Below are positions 14,929 to 23,101 of a stretch of DNA of 46,082 nucleotides, one piece after another. Below the pieces are notes generated by a model. That model worked only from the letters and a program-made list of their open reading frames with translations. It made no database searches and had not been told where the DNA came from. The stretch is from an uncultured bacterium (GTDB taxonomy: Bacteria > Cyanobacteriota > Vampirovibrionia > Gastranaerophilales > Gastranaerophilaceae). The stretch is from positions 1 through 46,082 of the forward strand of contig CAIPUE010000047.1 in NCBI GenBank assembly GCA_903868125.1, read 5' to 3'. The number at the start of each line of letters is the position of its first letter. The stretch's first letter is position 1. The position numbers were made by a program, and so were the translations under genes.

Positions 14929-16200
14929 GTGTATACAAAAAACAAACTGAAAGATTTAATTTATATTCAAGAAAACAAGCCTTGTAATGAACAAACGGTG
15001 AAAGGTTTGTTTCGATCAATTGTGGAACCTATTTTGGAAAACAATTCCCAAGGTGTTGTACTATGCCGCTTGGAAGAAAAAAGTAAAAATGATTTCAACG
15101 GGATTTTAAAACGGCTTGAATATTCTAATGCTAAATTATACGATTTTTCCAATAATCCCATTTCTGACAAGATTGAAAATGTTTTGAAAGCAAGAGTATG
15201 GGACAAAACGGAATTTATTTATATTTTAGCAGAAAGATTCGGTGCGGTTTTAATTTTTGATTACGAAGAAAGTGAGATAAAAAACTTCGCTCATTTTTAT
15301 CTAATGCATAATTCAAAAAATTTATCCGAAGCATTCGACGTAATTAGTGCAAATGCCACGGTTGATCTGAAAAAATATCAAGAAGAGTTTCATCCCGATA
15401 GACGTGATAATGATATCTTAAATTGTTCCATAAGGAAAATTGTTGAAAGCTTAAATGAAACAAATCAAGAAATTTTGATTTCAGAATTGGAAAAAGAAAA
15501 CATTCAAGATAATTTAAATTTGAGCTCTCATTTAGAATTCATCTCAAAAAAATCAAATTACGTTGCTCATGAAATAAGAAACCAACTTTCAATTTGTAAC
15601 TTATATTCAAGCATAATTCAAAAACAATTATCTAAAATAAAATTTGATAATGAAGATACCGCAAACTCTGTTACAAACGCTTTGGAATATATTCAAAAAT
15701 CGCTTAAAATATCGGGGAATTTACTTTTAGACATAAAATCTTTAAAAAACAATGATATAAAAGAATACGATGTAAAAAATTTGATAGAAACGGCAATAGA
15801 TTTGGCGAGAGCTTATGCGAACGGAAAAGATATTAAGATTAAAAGTGCAGTTACCGAAACGGTTGGAATTTTGGTAGATGAAAATAAATTTTTGACGGTT
15901 TTAATAAATTTAATAAAGAATTCAGTTGAAAGTATTGAAAAAAAAGGCGAAATTAGTATTAAAATGCAAATCGAAGCAGAGAATGTCAAAATAATAATTT
16001 CAAATAACGGAAGCCCGATATCCAAAGATGTTCAAGCAAGAATTTTTGAAGAAGGCTTCACAACAAAAACCTCAGGTGCAGGGCTAGGGCTTTTTATCTG
16101 TAAAAAAACACTGGAAGAACAATTCGCTCAATTAAAATTAATAAAATCCGACGAGATTTCAACCGAGTTTGAAGTAACTGTTTTACGAGGTGAACGGTAA
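14929..16200 (+). CDS. Soluble sensor histidine kinase upstream of flagellar genes
   Basis: 423 residues, no membrane segment. The N-terminal 190 residues are a sensor region of no clear family. Dimerisation region with V-A-H-E-I-R-N-Q-L-S (about 214-223), then ATPase motifs N-L-I-K-N-S-V-E-S-I and G-A-G-L-G-L-F-I-C-K. GTG start at 14929 with AAGG eight bases before. It follows the NarL-type regulator by 65 bases and lies about 290 bases before flgB, like the FlgS-type kinases that drive rod/hook genes in other bacteria; the match is in position and architecture only. The stop codon abuts 7-mer repeats. Confidence 0.8.
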   Translation: MYTKNKLKDLIYIQENKPCNEQTVKGLFRSIVEPILENNSQGVVLCRLEEKSKNDFNGILKRLEYSNAKLYDFSNNPISDKIENVLKARVWDKTEFIYILAERFGAVLIFDYEESEIKNFAHFYLMHNSKNLSEAFDVISANATVDLKKYQEEFHPDRRDNDILNCSIRKIVESLNETNQEILISELEKENIQDNLNLSSHLEFISKKSNYVAHEIRNQLSICNLYSSIIQKQLSKIKFDNEDTANSVTNALEYIQKSLKISGNLLLDIKSLKNNDIKEYDVKNLIETAIDLARAYANGKDIKIKSAVTETVGILVDENKFLTVLINLIKNSVESIEKKGEISIKMQIEAENVKIIISNNGSPISKDVQARIFEEGFTTKTSGAGLGLFICKKTLEEQFAQLKLIKSDEISTEFEVTVLRGER

Positions 16201-16345
16201 ACGGTAAACGGTGAATGGCGGCAAAAAGCCCAAGGTCATTAAAGTAGGGTGGGTTCCCTAACCCACCGACAACAAGCCCGAAAAGAAGTAAAAAGTAAAA
16301 AGGAAAAAGTGAAAAGTAAGCGAGAAACGCAAAACTATTCAACTA
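16191..16345. repeat. Composite dispersed repeat before flgB
   Basis: Ordered modules: GGTAAAC 7-mers (16191-16215), GGCAAAAAGCCCAAGGTC (16219-16236), hairpin GGTGGGTTCCCTAACCCACC (16248-16267), GTAAAAA 7-mers (16287-16318), core GCGAGAAACGCAAAACT (16320-16336), ATTCAACT 8-mers (16336-16352). The same modules occur in the same order at other loci. Confidence 0.8.
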
Positions 16346-16360
16346 TTCAACTAAAGGAAA

Positions 16361-16492
16361 GGCACCTACAATACAAACGGGTGTAATGGTGTCTCACTAT
16401 AGAAGACCCAAGTGATAAAAGAATAATCTTAGTGAAGTCGTGAGGCCATTTCTCACGTTTCGCAGGAGCTCAACGGAGAAAGAAGGCAAAAA
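16361..16492 (+). promoter_or_regulatory. Conserved structured leader of flgB (candidate riboregulator, copy B)
   Basis: GGCACC (16361-16366), GTGTAATGGTGTCTCACTAT (16381-16400), TAGTGA (16430-16435), hairpin CGTGAG/CTCACG (16439-16444 / 16452-16457), then GGAGAAAGAAGGC before the ATG. GGCACC can pair with GGTGTC. TCACTA (16394-16399) pairs perfectly with TAGTGA; GTGAA can alternatively pair with TTCGC after the hairpin. GCC and TTTCTC in the hairpin can pair with the GAGAAAGAAGGC ribosome-binding region. Confidence 0.72.
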
Positions 16493-16975
16493 ATGGATTT
16501 GACAACAACAAGAACGATAGATATAACAAAATTGGCATTAGACGGCTTAATGATGCGTCAAAAGGCAGTCACTGCAAATACGGCGAATGTTATTACTCCG
16601 GGATACCAAAGACAAGAAGTTACCTTCGAAAATCAACTTAAAGAAATTGTGGAGAAGGATGACCTGAAAACTTATATAAAGGAAAAGAACAGTATTCAAT
16701 ATAATCCGACATCTTTGGATTTATTGATGGGGGAGAATAAAAAGCCCAACTTAACTTCTCAACAAGCGCGTTATTTACAATCAGATGTATATGGTGGTTA
16801 TAATCCGCAAATCACTACAGATATAGATTCAGGCAGTGATGCAACAGGGAATAATGTTGACTTGGAAACAGAGGTAATGGATATGGCTGCGGTAGGGATG
16901 AAATACAATGTTTTGGCAGGTTTGGAACAAAAACAATTTAGAACCATAGCAGGAGCGATTAAAGGTGATATGTAG
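16493..16975 (+). CDS. flgB: Flagellar basal-body rod protein FlgB
   Basis: 160 residues. FlgB is a proximal rod subunit exported by the flagellar type III apparatus. The N-terminus has the rod/hook family pattern: L-A-L-D-G-L-M-M-R-Q, A-N-T-A-N-V-I-T-P-G-Y-Q-R, F-E-N-Q-L; the C-terminus has the heptad-rich V-D-L-E-T-E-V-M-D-M-A. Length is a little above the usual 130-140. It opens the flagellar gene run and is preceded by the conserved structured leader. Confidence 0.93.
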   Translation: MDLTTTRTIDITKLALDGLMMRQKAVTANTANVITPGYQRQEVTFENQLKEIVEKDDLKTYIKEKNSIQYNPTSLDLLMGENKKPNLTSQQARYLQSDVYGGYNPQITTDIDSGSDATGNNVDLETEVMDMAAVGMKYNVLAGLEQKQFRTIAGAIKGDM

Positions 16976-16980
16976 TAAAA

Positions 16981-17113
16981 AGGCTCCAGAGGAAATATGG
17001 TAGGTGTAATGGTGTCTCACTATATACAAACAGAGCGATAAAATATAGCTCTTAGTGAAACCGTGAGGCCATTTCTCACGTTTCACTAAAGCTCAACTGA
17101 GAAAGAAGGCAAA
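16981..17113 (+). promoter_or_regulatory. Conserved structured leader of flgC (candidate riboregulator, copy C)
   Basis: GGTGTAATGGTGTCTCAC (17003-17020), TCACTA (17017-17022), TAGTGA (17053-17058), hairpin CGTGAG/CTCACG (17062-17067 / 17075-17080) and TGAGAAAGAAGGC before the ATG. Here TTAGTGAAA pairs fully with TTTCACTAA after the hairpin, making a 15-bp stem with one bulge that competes with the upstream TCACTA pairing. Confidence 0.72.
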
Positions 17114-17620
17114 ATGAGTTTTGATGTATTTGATATAGCGGCATCGGGGATGCATGCTCAAAGAGTAAAAATGGATGCAATTGCGAGTAACGTTGCAAAT
17201 ATAAACACGACAAGAAGACCTGACGGAACTGTCGGACCTTACATAAAAAAAGATGTAAGCTTTAAGTCAATTTATGATGAAAAACTTTCGCAAGGAGCAT
17301 CTAATTTTTCTAGTAACAGTACGGCGGCGCAATTTGATCCTGCAACCGGTACATTGAGAATAAAGGCAGGGATTGAGTTAAATAACGGACGGATGTCAAA
17401 CGGGGTTGAAGTTGCCGGAATTACGGATTCAAAAGATGCTATCAGAACCGTATACGACCCATCGCATCCGGATGCGGATGCTGATGGCTTTGTACAAATG
17501 CCAAACGTAAACATTGTGGAAGAAATGGTCGGTATGGTAACTGCCTCAAAGGCTTATGAAGCGAACTCTATTGCGGCAGAGAACGTTAAAAACATGATAA
17601 GCGCGGCAATGAAGATTTAG
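17114..17620 (+). CDS. flgC: Flagellar basal-body rod protein FlgC
   Basis: 168 residues. A rod subunit with N-terminal F-D-I-A-A-S-G-M-H-A-Q-R and A-S-N-V-A-N-I-N-T-T, and the C-terminal family block V-N-I-V-E-E-M-V-G-M...A-Y-E-A-N near 140-160. D-P-S-H-P-D-A-D-A-D-G is the usual FlgC signature. The gap from flgB is filled by its own copy of the conserved leader, so it can be controlled separately though it is in the same operon. Confidence 0.94.
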   Translation: MSFDVFDIAASGMHAQRVKMDAIASNVANINTTRRPDGTVGPYIKKDVSFKSIYDEKLSQGASNFSSNSTAAQFDPATGTLRIKAGIELNNGRMSNGVEVAGITDSKDAIRTVYDPSHPDADADGFVQMPNVNIVEEMVGMVTASKAYEANSIAAENVKNMISAAMKI

Positions 17621-17635
17621 AAAAGTGAGAAGTAG

Positions 17636-17655
17636 GTCGGGCATTCTTGCCCGAC
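17636..17655. repeat. Palindromic dispersed repeat
   Basis: GTCGGGC-ATTCTT-GCCCGAC, preceded by GTAG. Same family as 40086-40105 (reverse orientation). Confidence 0.7.
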
Positions 17656-17727
17656 AACAAAAAACGATAAAGTAAAAAGAAGTTTAAAGGTTTAGAAGCT
17701 GTAGGGTGAATAGTGAGAGGTGAGAAG

Positions 17728-18201
17728 ATGGAATTTATAGGTGGGATAGAAGGTATGAAATTTGCACCGATAAGCAATTATAATAGTTATCTTAAGAATA
17801 ATACATCTTTTGATGTTGATTCTAACATGGATTTTGAAAATGTTTTGAATAGTCAAACAACGGCATTGCAAAATTCTTTTAAGATTGATGGCGGAATTGA
17901 AATGAGCAATGATTTCAGTGATTTAATTGCTCAAAATTCTGTTCAGAAAACTTCTAATAATGCTTCTACGGGGGATTTTATAAAGAGTTTTTCAAATTCA
18001 CTCAATGGCGGCTTGACTGCCGTTAATAACTCCGTGAAAGCTGCCGATAGAGCTCAAGAAGCTTTAGCTATGGGTGAAGATGTCAGCGTTCATGACGTTA
18101 TGATAGCATCAGAAAAAGCCTCTTTAAGCTTACAAATGGCAATGCAATTGAGAAACAAACTGCTTTCGGCATATACTGAAATTAATAACGTTAGAGTTTA
18201 A
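17728..18201 (+). CDS. fliE: Flagellar hook-basal body protein FliE
   Basis: 157 residues from the ATG at 17728; the frame is open upstream through GTG 17713 but GAGGTG lies right before this ATG. That site is supplied by a GTGAGAGGTGAG repeat module. The C-terminal 100 residues are FliE: S-F-S-N-S-L-N near 90, A-D-R-A-Q-E-A-L-A-M-G-E-D-V-S-V-H-D-V-M-I-A and L-Q-M-A-M-Q-L-R-N-K. The N-terminal 60 residues are longer and more variable than usual. FliE links the MS ring to the rod. Confidence 0.9.
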   Translation: MEFIGGIEGMKFAPISNYNSYLKNNTSFDVDSNMDFENVLNSQTTALQNSFKIDGGIEMSNDFSDLIAQNSVQKTSNNASTGDFIKSFSNSLNGGLTAVNNSVKAADRAQEALAMGEDVSVHDVMIASEKASLSLQMAMQLRNKLLSAYTEINNVRV

Positions 18202-18352
18202 AAAGATGTAAAAAATGTTTACATAATTGAAAGTGGAAGAAAAAGGGGTTATAGTAATATTAAGAAGTGAATAGTGAATAGGAAGAAGTACGAAGAAAAT
18301 ATTTTCTCTACCTCTTACATTTTTACCTTTCACCTCTCGCTTAGATAAGGGG
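18202..18352. other. fliE-fliF spacer with repeat modules
   Basis: GAAGTGAATAGTGAATAG (about 18266-18283) and CTTTCACCTCTCGC (18328-18341) are members of the GTGAATAG/CACCTCTC repeat family. AAGGGG at 18347-18352 is the fliF ribosome-binding site. Confidence 0.45.
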
Positions 18353-19930
18353 ATGGAATTGGGTAACAACTATTTTAAGTTATTAGCGGATGATTTTAAA
18401 AAATTATGGAATGGTTTAGACTTTGCCCAAAAATTTGGGATGCTCGCATTGACAATTGTTACAGTGGTTGTGGCGACTTATTTTTTGGCTAAATCCATGG
18501 AGCCTAATTGGGCAGTGCTTTACACAGATTTATCTGAACCTGACGCTGTTAGTGTTACTGAGAACCTAAAGAAAAACGGTTATGCCTATAAAATTGCAGA
18601 TGATAAAAAAACAATTTTAGTCCCTGCCAGTCAAAAAGATGAGTTAAGGGTTTTTGTTGCAGAAAATGATCTAATTAAAAATTCTACCCCCGGATTTGAA
18701 CTTTTGGATGATTTACAACTTGGCTCAACCGATTTCAAAAACAAATTAACCAAACAAAGAATTTTTCAAGGGGAATTAACTCGTTCCATTGAAAAAATGA
18801 ATGGAATAAAAAGTGCACGAATTCAAATAGCGGAACCCGAACGTTCCATTTTTCAAGAACAGGATGAAGAACCTACTGCGTCTGTTATGCTAATTTTAGA
18901 CGCGGGTTATAAACTCAAAAGTTCTCAGGTGAAAGCCATCAAAAACCTTGTTGCTTATGCAATTCCTCGGATGACTCCCGACAAAGTTTTTATTACCGAT
19001 CAAAACGGAAATAGTTTAAGTGACGAAAACGGTAAAAATTCTAATGACATGGAAAGTTTTAAAACCAACTTCGAAACTGATACAGCTACAAAAATTACTA
19101 CCGTTCTTGAAAAAATAATGGGCAAAGGTAATGCAACCGTTCAGGTAAGTGCTGATATTAATTTTGATAGTGCAAAATCAACAATAGAAAGTTATATCCC
19201 CTTAAATGACAAAGGTCAAGGGGTTTTAACCACTTCTCAGACTGAAGATGAAAATTATACAAATCCTAATCAGACTGGTCCAACTCCCTCTATAGTCGCA
19301 TCTTCAGGGAACAAAAATCTGAATTATACAAAACAAAAAAATTCAACAAATTATAGTGTTTCCAAAGAGATTAAGCAAGTAATTTACGCTCCGGGTACTG
19401 TAAAAAGAATGACAATTGCTGTTGCCGTTAATAAAATTCTTACCCAAAAGGAAAAAGAAGAAATCCAAAACCTTGTGCTTTCAGCCAGCGGCGCGGATTA
19501 TAACAGAGGCGATGTAATTACTGTTTCAAGCTTGCAGTTTGAATCAATTGCGGAAGAGAAAGCCGCGCAAGACCAAATGCAAAAAGATCTTGCAAAAGAT
19601 AACAGTATTGAATTTTGGACCACAAAAGTCGGGCCTTTGGCTGTTGTTTTGATTTTAGGCTTAACCGCATTGCTTGTAATTAAAGGTCTATTTAAGAGCG
19701 GTGGAAGTTCAACATCCCAAATGGATGAACCTTATAATGCAAGAACTTTTGAAGCGCAATTACCGACAATTAAAGAATCACCTACAAATTTGATAGAAAA
19801 TGAAGCGCTGCCTTTAATTGAGGCTCACTTGGATCCGGAACTTGAAAGAATAAGAATGGAACTTAACGATACTATTCTAGCAGACCCTGCGGAAGCAGCA
19901 AGATTACTTACATACTATATTAAGGATTAA
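18353..19930 (+). CDS. fliF: Flagellar MS-ring protein FliF
   Basis: 525 residues. The MS ring is the base of the flagellum and the platform for the export apparatus. First membrane helix at about 27-46, second at about 423-445; between them the ring-building motifs with Y-T-D-L-S-E-P-D-A near 58, T-P-G-F-E-L-L-D near 112 and the V-M-L-I-L-D-A-G-Y region. The C-terminal R-L-L-T-Y-Y-I-K-D is the FliG-binding tail. The start is uncertain: AAGGGG lies directly before the ATG, and a TTG two codons later has better spacing. Confidence 0.95.
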   Translation: MELGNNYFKLLADDFKKLWNGLDFAQKFGMLALTIVTVVVATYFLAKSMEPNWAVLYTDLSEPDAVSVTENLKKNGYAYKIADDKKTILVPASQKDELRVFVAENDLIKNSTPGFELLDDLQLGSTDFKNKLTKQRIFQGELTRSIEKMNGIKSARIQIAEPERSIFQEQDEEPTASVMLILDAGYKLKSSQVKAIKNLVAYAIPRMTPDKVFITDQNGNSLSDENGKNSNDMESFKTNFETDTATKITTVLEKIMGKGNATVQVSADINFDSAKSTIESYIPLNDKGQGVLTTSQTEDENYTNPNQTGPTPSIVASSGNKNLNYTKQKNSTNYSVSKEIKQVIYAPGTVKRMTIAVAVNKILTQKEKEEIQNLVLSASGADYNRGDVITVSSLQFESIAEEKAAQDQMQKDLAKDNSIEFWTTKVGPLAVVLILGLTALLVIKGLFKSGGSSTSQMDEPYNARTFEAQLPTIKESPTNLIENEALPLIEAHLDPELERIRMELNDTILADPAEAARLLTYYIKD

Positions 19931-19935
19931 TAACT

Positions 19936-20961
19936 ATGGGACCTGATTTAGAAATACAAACTATGACCCCAACACAAAAAGTTGCAGCATTTTTAATTGT
20001 ACTGGGACCAACTACCGCTTCTGAGGTACTAAAAAATATTACCGATGACGATTTACTTGATCAGATTACTTTGGATATTGCAAGTTTAAACAAAGTTTCT
20101 ACAGAAATTTTAAACAGTATTTTAGAAGAATTTAAAACATTTTTTCAGGCAAGTAATTATCTTTCTTCAGGTGGTATGGATTATGCAAAGGAACTTTTGG
20201 AAAAAGCCTATGGTACAGATCATGCTAAAAAGATTTTGGATAGATTAGTTGTTTTAATGAATTCTAATCCGTTTCAGTTTTTTAACGAGGCTGATCCTGG
20301 GCAATTAGCAACATCTTTTCAGAATGAAAATCCTCAGTTAATTGCTTTAATTATGGCTTATCTAAAACCTGAACATTCCGCACAAGTTTTAAACTATCTT
20401 CCTGCGGAAGTTCAAGCGCTGGTTGCGATGAAAATTGCAGATATGGATACCACGAATCCTGAAATACTTGCTGAAATCGAAAAAATTGTTGAAAGTAAAT
20501 TCTCATCTGTCGTAGTTCAAGACTTCTCCAAGGCCGGTGGTGTTGAATCCTTGGCAAATATTTTAAACCATGCTGGCAGAGTTACTGAAAGAAACGTTAT
20601 AGAATTGCTTGAAATCCGAAGCCCTCAATTAGCCGAAGATGTTAGAGAATTAATGTTCGTATTTGAAGATATTGTCAACCTTGAGGATAAGGCTATTCAA
20701 AGAATTTTACGAGAAGTAGACACAAAAGATTTGGCAATGTCTCTGAAAGGTACAAAAGAGGATGTGAAAGAAAAAATCTTCCGAAATATGTCCGAACGTG
20801 CACAAGCTATGCTGCGTGATGAAATGGAATACATGGGTCCTGCAAGAGCAAAAGAAGTTCAAGAAGTTCAAACTAAATTCGTCAGCATAATAAGAACATT
20901 AGAAGTTTCAGGCGAAATAATAATTTCTCGCGACAACAATGAGGATGAATTAATTGACTAG
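19936..20961 (+). CDS. fliG: Flagellar motor switch protein FliG
   Basis: 341 residues, normal length. FliG joins FliF to the C ring and takes torque from the stator. Seen are the N-terminal K-V-A-A-F-L-I-V-L-G-P, the middle E-H-S-A-Q-V-L-N-Y-L-P (EHPQ-like) near 140, and the C-terminal charged torque helix with F-V-F-E-D-I and D-T-K-D-L-A near 235-270. AAGGA nine bases before the ATG; five bases after the fliF stop. Confidence 0.96.
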   Translation: MGPDLEIQTMTPTQKVAAFLIVLGPTTASEVLKNITDDDLLDQITLDIASLNKVSTEILNSILEEFKTFFQASNYLSSGGMDYAKELLEKAYGTDHAKKILDRLVVLMNSNPFQFFNEADPGQLATSFQNENPQLIALIMAYLKPEHSAQVLNYLPAEVQALVAMKIADMDTTNPEILAEIEKIVESKFSSVVVQDFSKAGGVESLANILNHAGRVTERNVIELLEIRSPQLAEDVRELMFVFEDIVNLEDKAIQRILREVDTKDLAMSLKGTKEDVKEKIFRNMSERAQAMLRDEMEYMGPARAKEVQEVQTKFVSIIRTLEVSGEIIISRDNNEDELID

Positions 20962-21703
20962 GATAAAAAGTAATAACGTACAATTAGGTAGTTCTTTTAT
21001 TGTGCCGGTGGAGCAAAGTGTTTACAATACAAAAATTCAAGAAGCACTGAAGAAAGAAAAAGAAATAATTATTCAGAGTGAACAAAAAGCTCGAGAGATA
21101 ATTGAACAAGCCCAACAACAGGCTCAAGAAACAGTAGAAAGTGCCAAAAATCAAGCATTGTCCGAAGTTGATGCGATTACTCAACAAGCCCATCAAGAAG
21201 GTTTTGAAGCCGGTAGACAGGAGGGGCTTGAAAATATAACGCAAGAGCTTCAGGATAAAATCATAACTATCAATGATTTTGCAAAAAGTGAGTTTGCAAT
21301 CAAAAATAATATAATAAAATCTATGCACTTGGATATAATAAGCTTGGTAGTAGAGATTGCGCAAAAAGTTTGTCATAAATCACTTGAACTGGACGATAAT
21401 ATTTTAAAAACTATTACCGAAAACGCAATTCAGGCTTTAAAAGATAAAGAAAATATAACAATTATCGTAAACCCTATTATGGCTGAAAAAATTTATGCGA
21501 TATCAGATGAATTAAAAGAAAAAATTCCTCAACTTTCTTCAATAAAAATCATCGAAGACAACAGTGTTTCGCCTGACGGAACGATTGTTGAATCTCCACT
21601 TTCGAGGGTGGATTGCAGGGTAAAATCACAAATTGACGAAATCGCGGAAAAACTTATGGTTAAGCTGAACTCAACGCCGAGTGAAGAACTGGAGGAAAGT
21701 TGA
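20954..21703 (+). CDS. fliH: Flagellar assembly protein FliH
   Basis: 249 residues. FliH regulates the FliI ATPase and holds it at the export gate. An N-terminal coiled coil with many Q, E and A (about 25-90) includes G-F-E-A-G-R-Q-E-G, the usual FliH block; the C-terminal half is the FliI-binding V-type E-subunit-like domain. Start is TTG at 20954, inside the end of fliG (8-base overlap), with GAGG nine bases upstream, so it is translationally coupled. Confidence 0.88.
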   Translation: MTRIKSNNVQLGSSFIVPVEQSVYNTKIQEALKKEKEIIIQSEQKAREIIEQAQQQAQETVESAKNQALSEVDAITQQAHQEGFEAGRQEGLENITQELQDKIITINDFAKSEFAIKNNIIKSMHLDIISLVVEIAQKVCHKSLELDDNILKTITENAIQALKDKENITIIVNPIMAEKIYAISDELKEKIPQLSSIKIIEDNSVSPDGTIVESPLSRVDCRVKSQIDEIAEKLMVKLNSTPSEELEES

Positions 21704-21780
21704 TAAGTCGATAAGTTGAACAGTTGATAAGTTTATTTTTAATAACTATTCAACTGTTCGACTATTCAACTGTTCGACTA
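21699..21780. repeat. 8-mer repeat with inverted arms between fliH and fliI
   Basis: The right part is a tandem of TTCAACTG and TTCGACTA units (21748-21780). The left part (AGTTGATAAGTCGATAAGTTGAACAGTTGA, split across 21699-21727) is an inverted version, so the spacer can fold into a long hairpin before fliI. Confidence 0.75.
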
Positions 21781-21788
21781 TAGTAAGA

Positions 21789-23099
21789 ATGATAAATTTA
21801 GAAGAATACTCACAAATAATCAAACAAACCAATCCGATACGTGAAATTGGCAAGATTATTGAAATAATCGGGTTGATAATTGAAGCTGATGGTCCTCAAT
21901 CGAGTATTGGAGATTTGTGTTATATTTACAACCGACTTGATGAAGAACCTGTTTGGGCAGAAGTTGTAGGGTTTCGTCAAGGAAAAATATTATTGATGCC
22001 GCTTGGGTCAATGGAGGGGTTACAACCGGGGGCGGTTGTTGTTAATACAGGGTCGGCAATGAAAATTAAAGTCGGAGAACAACTTTTGGGTCGTGTTCTT
22101 GATGGGCTTGGCAGGCCAATTGATAATTTGGGTGAGATTAATTCTCAAACCCTGCAATCAACCCATGCGGATGCAATCAATCCGCTTAAAAGAAGAAGAA
22201 TAACGGAATCTCTTTCGTTGGGAATAAAATCTATCGATGGTTTTGTGACGGTAGGAAAAGGTCAGAGATTAGGAATTTTCGCAGGTTCGGGCGTCGGGAA
22301 AAGTACAACTTTAGCGATGATGGCAAAAAATACTTCTGCCGATATGAACGTAATTGCGCTTATCGGAGAACGAGGCAGGGAAGTAAGGGAATTTATTGAA
22401 AAAGCTCTCGGTCAGGAAGGAATGAAAAGAACGGTTGTTATTGCGGCGACTTCTGAGCAACCGTCGTTGGTAAAAATAAAAGCGGCGCATGTTGCAACAT
22501 CTATTGCAGAATATTTCAGAGACACGGGTCGTGATGTTTTATTTATGCTCGACAGTATAACGCGTATTTCTATGGCGCAAAGAGAAGTAGGACTGGCAAT
22601 AGGTGAACCTCCTGCAACTAGAGGCTATACGCCTTCGGTTTTTGCACTTATGCCAAAATTATTGGAAAGAGCAGGAAGTAATGAAAAAGGAACAATGACC
22701 GGACTTTATACGGTTTTGGTTGAGGGGGATGATTTTAATGAGCCTATTTCAGATACGGCAAGAAGTATTTTAGATGGTCACATAATGTTATCTCGCGACC
22801 TTGCGCATAAAAATCATTATCCTGCGGTGGATATTTTACAATCTATTAGTCGGGTCATGCCTGATGTTACGACTGATGAGCATAGAAAAGCGGCGGGTAA
22901 AATAAGGAATTTGCTGGCTATTTACAAAAAAAATGAAGACTTGATTAATATAGGAGCTTATGTGAAAGGCTCGGATAAACAGTGCGACGAAGCGATTAAG
23001 ATGATGGATAAAATAAACGCATTTTTACAACAAGAAGTCGAAGAAAAATTCCATTACTTAACAACTGTGGATGAATTAATTCAACTTTACGGTAAATAA
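21789..23099 (+). CDS. fliI: Flagellum-specific ATPase FliI
   Basis: 436 residues. Export ATPase related to F1-beta. P-loop G-S-G-V-G-K-S-T near 167, G-E-R-G-R-E-V-R-E-F near 193, Walker B L-F-M-L-D-S-I-T-R near 255, and R-G-Y-T-P-S-V-F-A-L-M-P-K-L. It hydrolyses ATP to help substrate entry into the flagellar export channel. No good ribosome-binding site; the 8-mer repeat makes up its leader. No fliJ follows: the next gene is convergent, two bases away. Confidence 0.96.
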   Translation: MINLEEYSQIIKQTNPIREIGKIIEIIGLIIEADGPQSSIGDLCYIYNRLDEEPVWAEVVGFRQGKILLMPLGSMEGLQPGAVVVNTGSAMKIKVGEQLLGRVLDGLGRPIDNLGEINSQTLQSTHADAINPLKRRRITESLSLGIKSIDGFVTVGKGQRLGIFAGSGVGKSTTLAMMAKNTSADMNVIALIGERGREVREFIEKALGQEGMKRTVVIAATSEQPSLVKIKAAHVATSIAEYFRDTGRDVLFMLDSITRISMAQREVGLAIGEPPATRGYTPSVFALMPKLLERAGSNEKGTMTGLYTVLVEGDDFNEPISDTARSILDGHIMLSRDLAHKNHYPAVDILQSISRVMPDVTTDEHRKAAGKIRNLLAIYKKNEDLINIGAYVKGSDKQCDEAIKMMDKINAFLQQEVEEKFHYLTTVDELIQLYGK

Positions 23100-23101
23100 T
23101 T

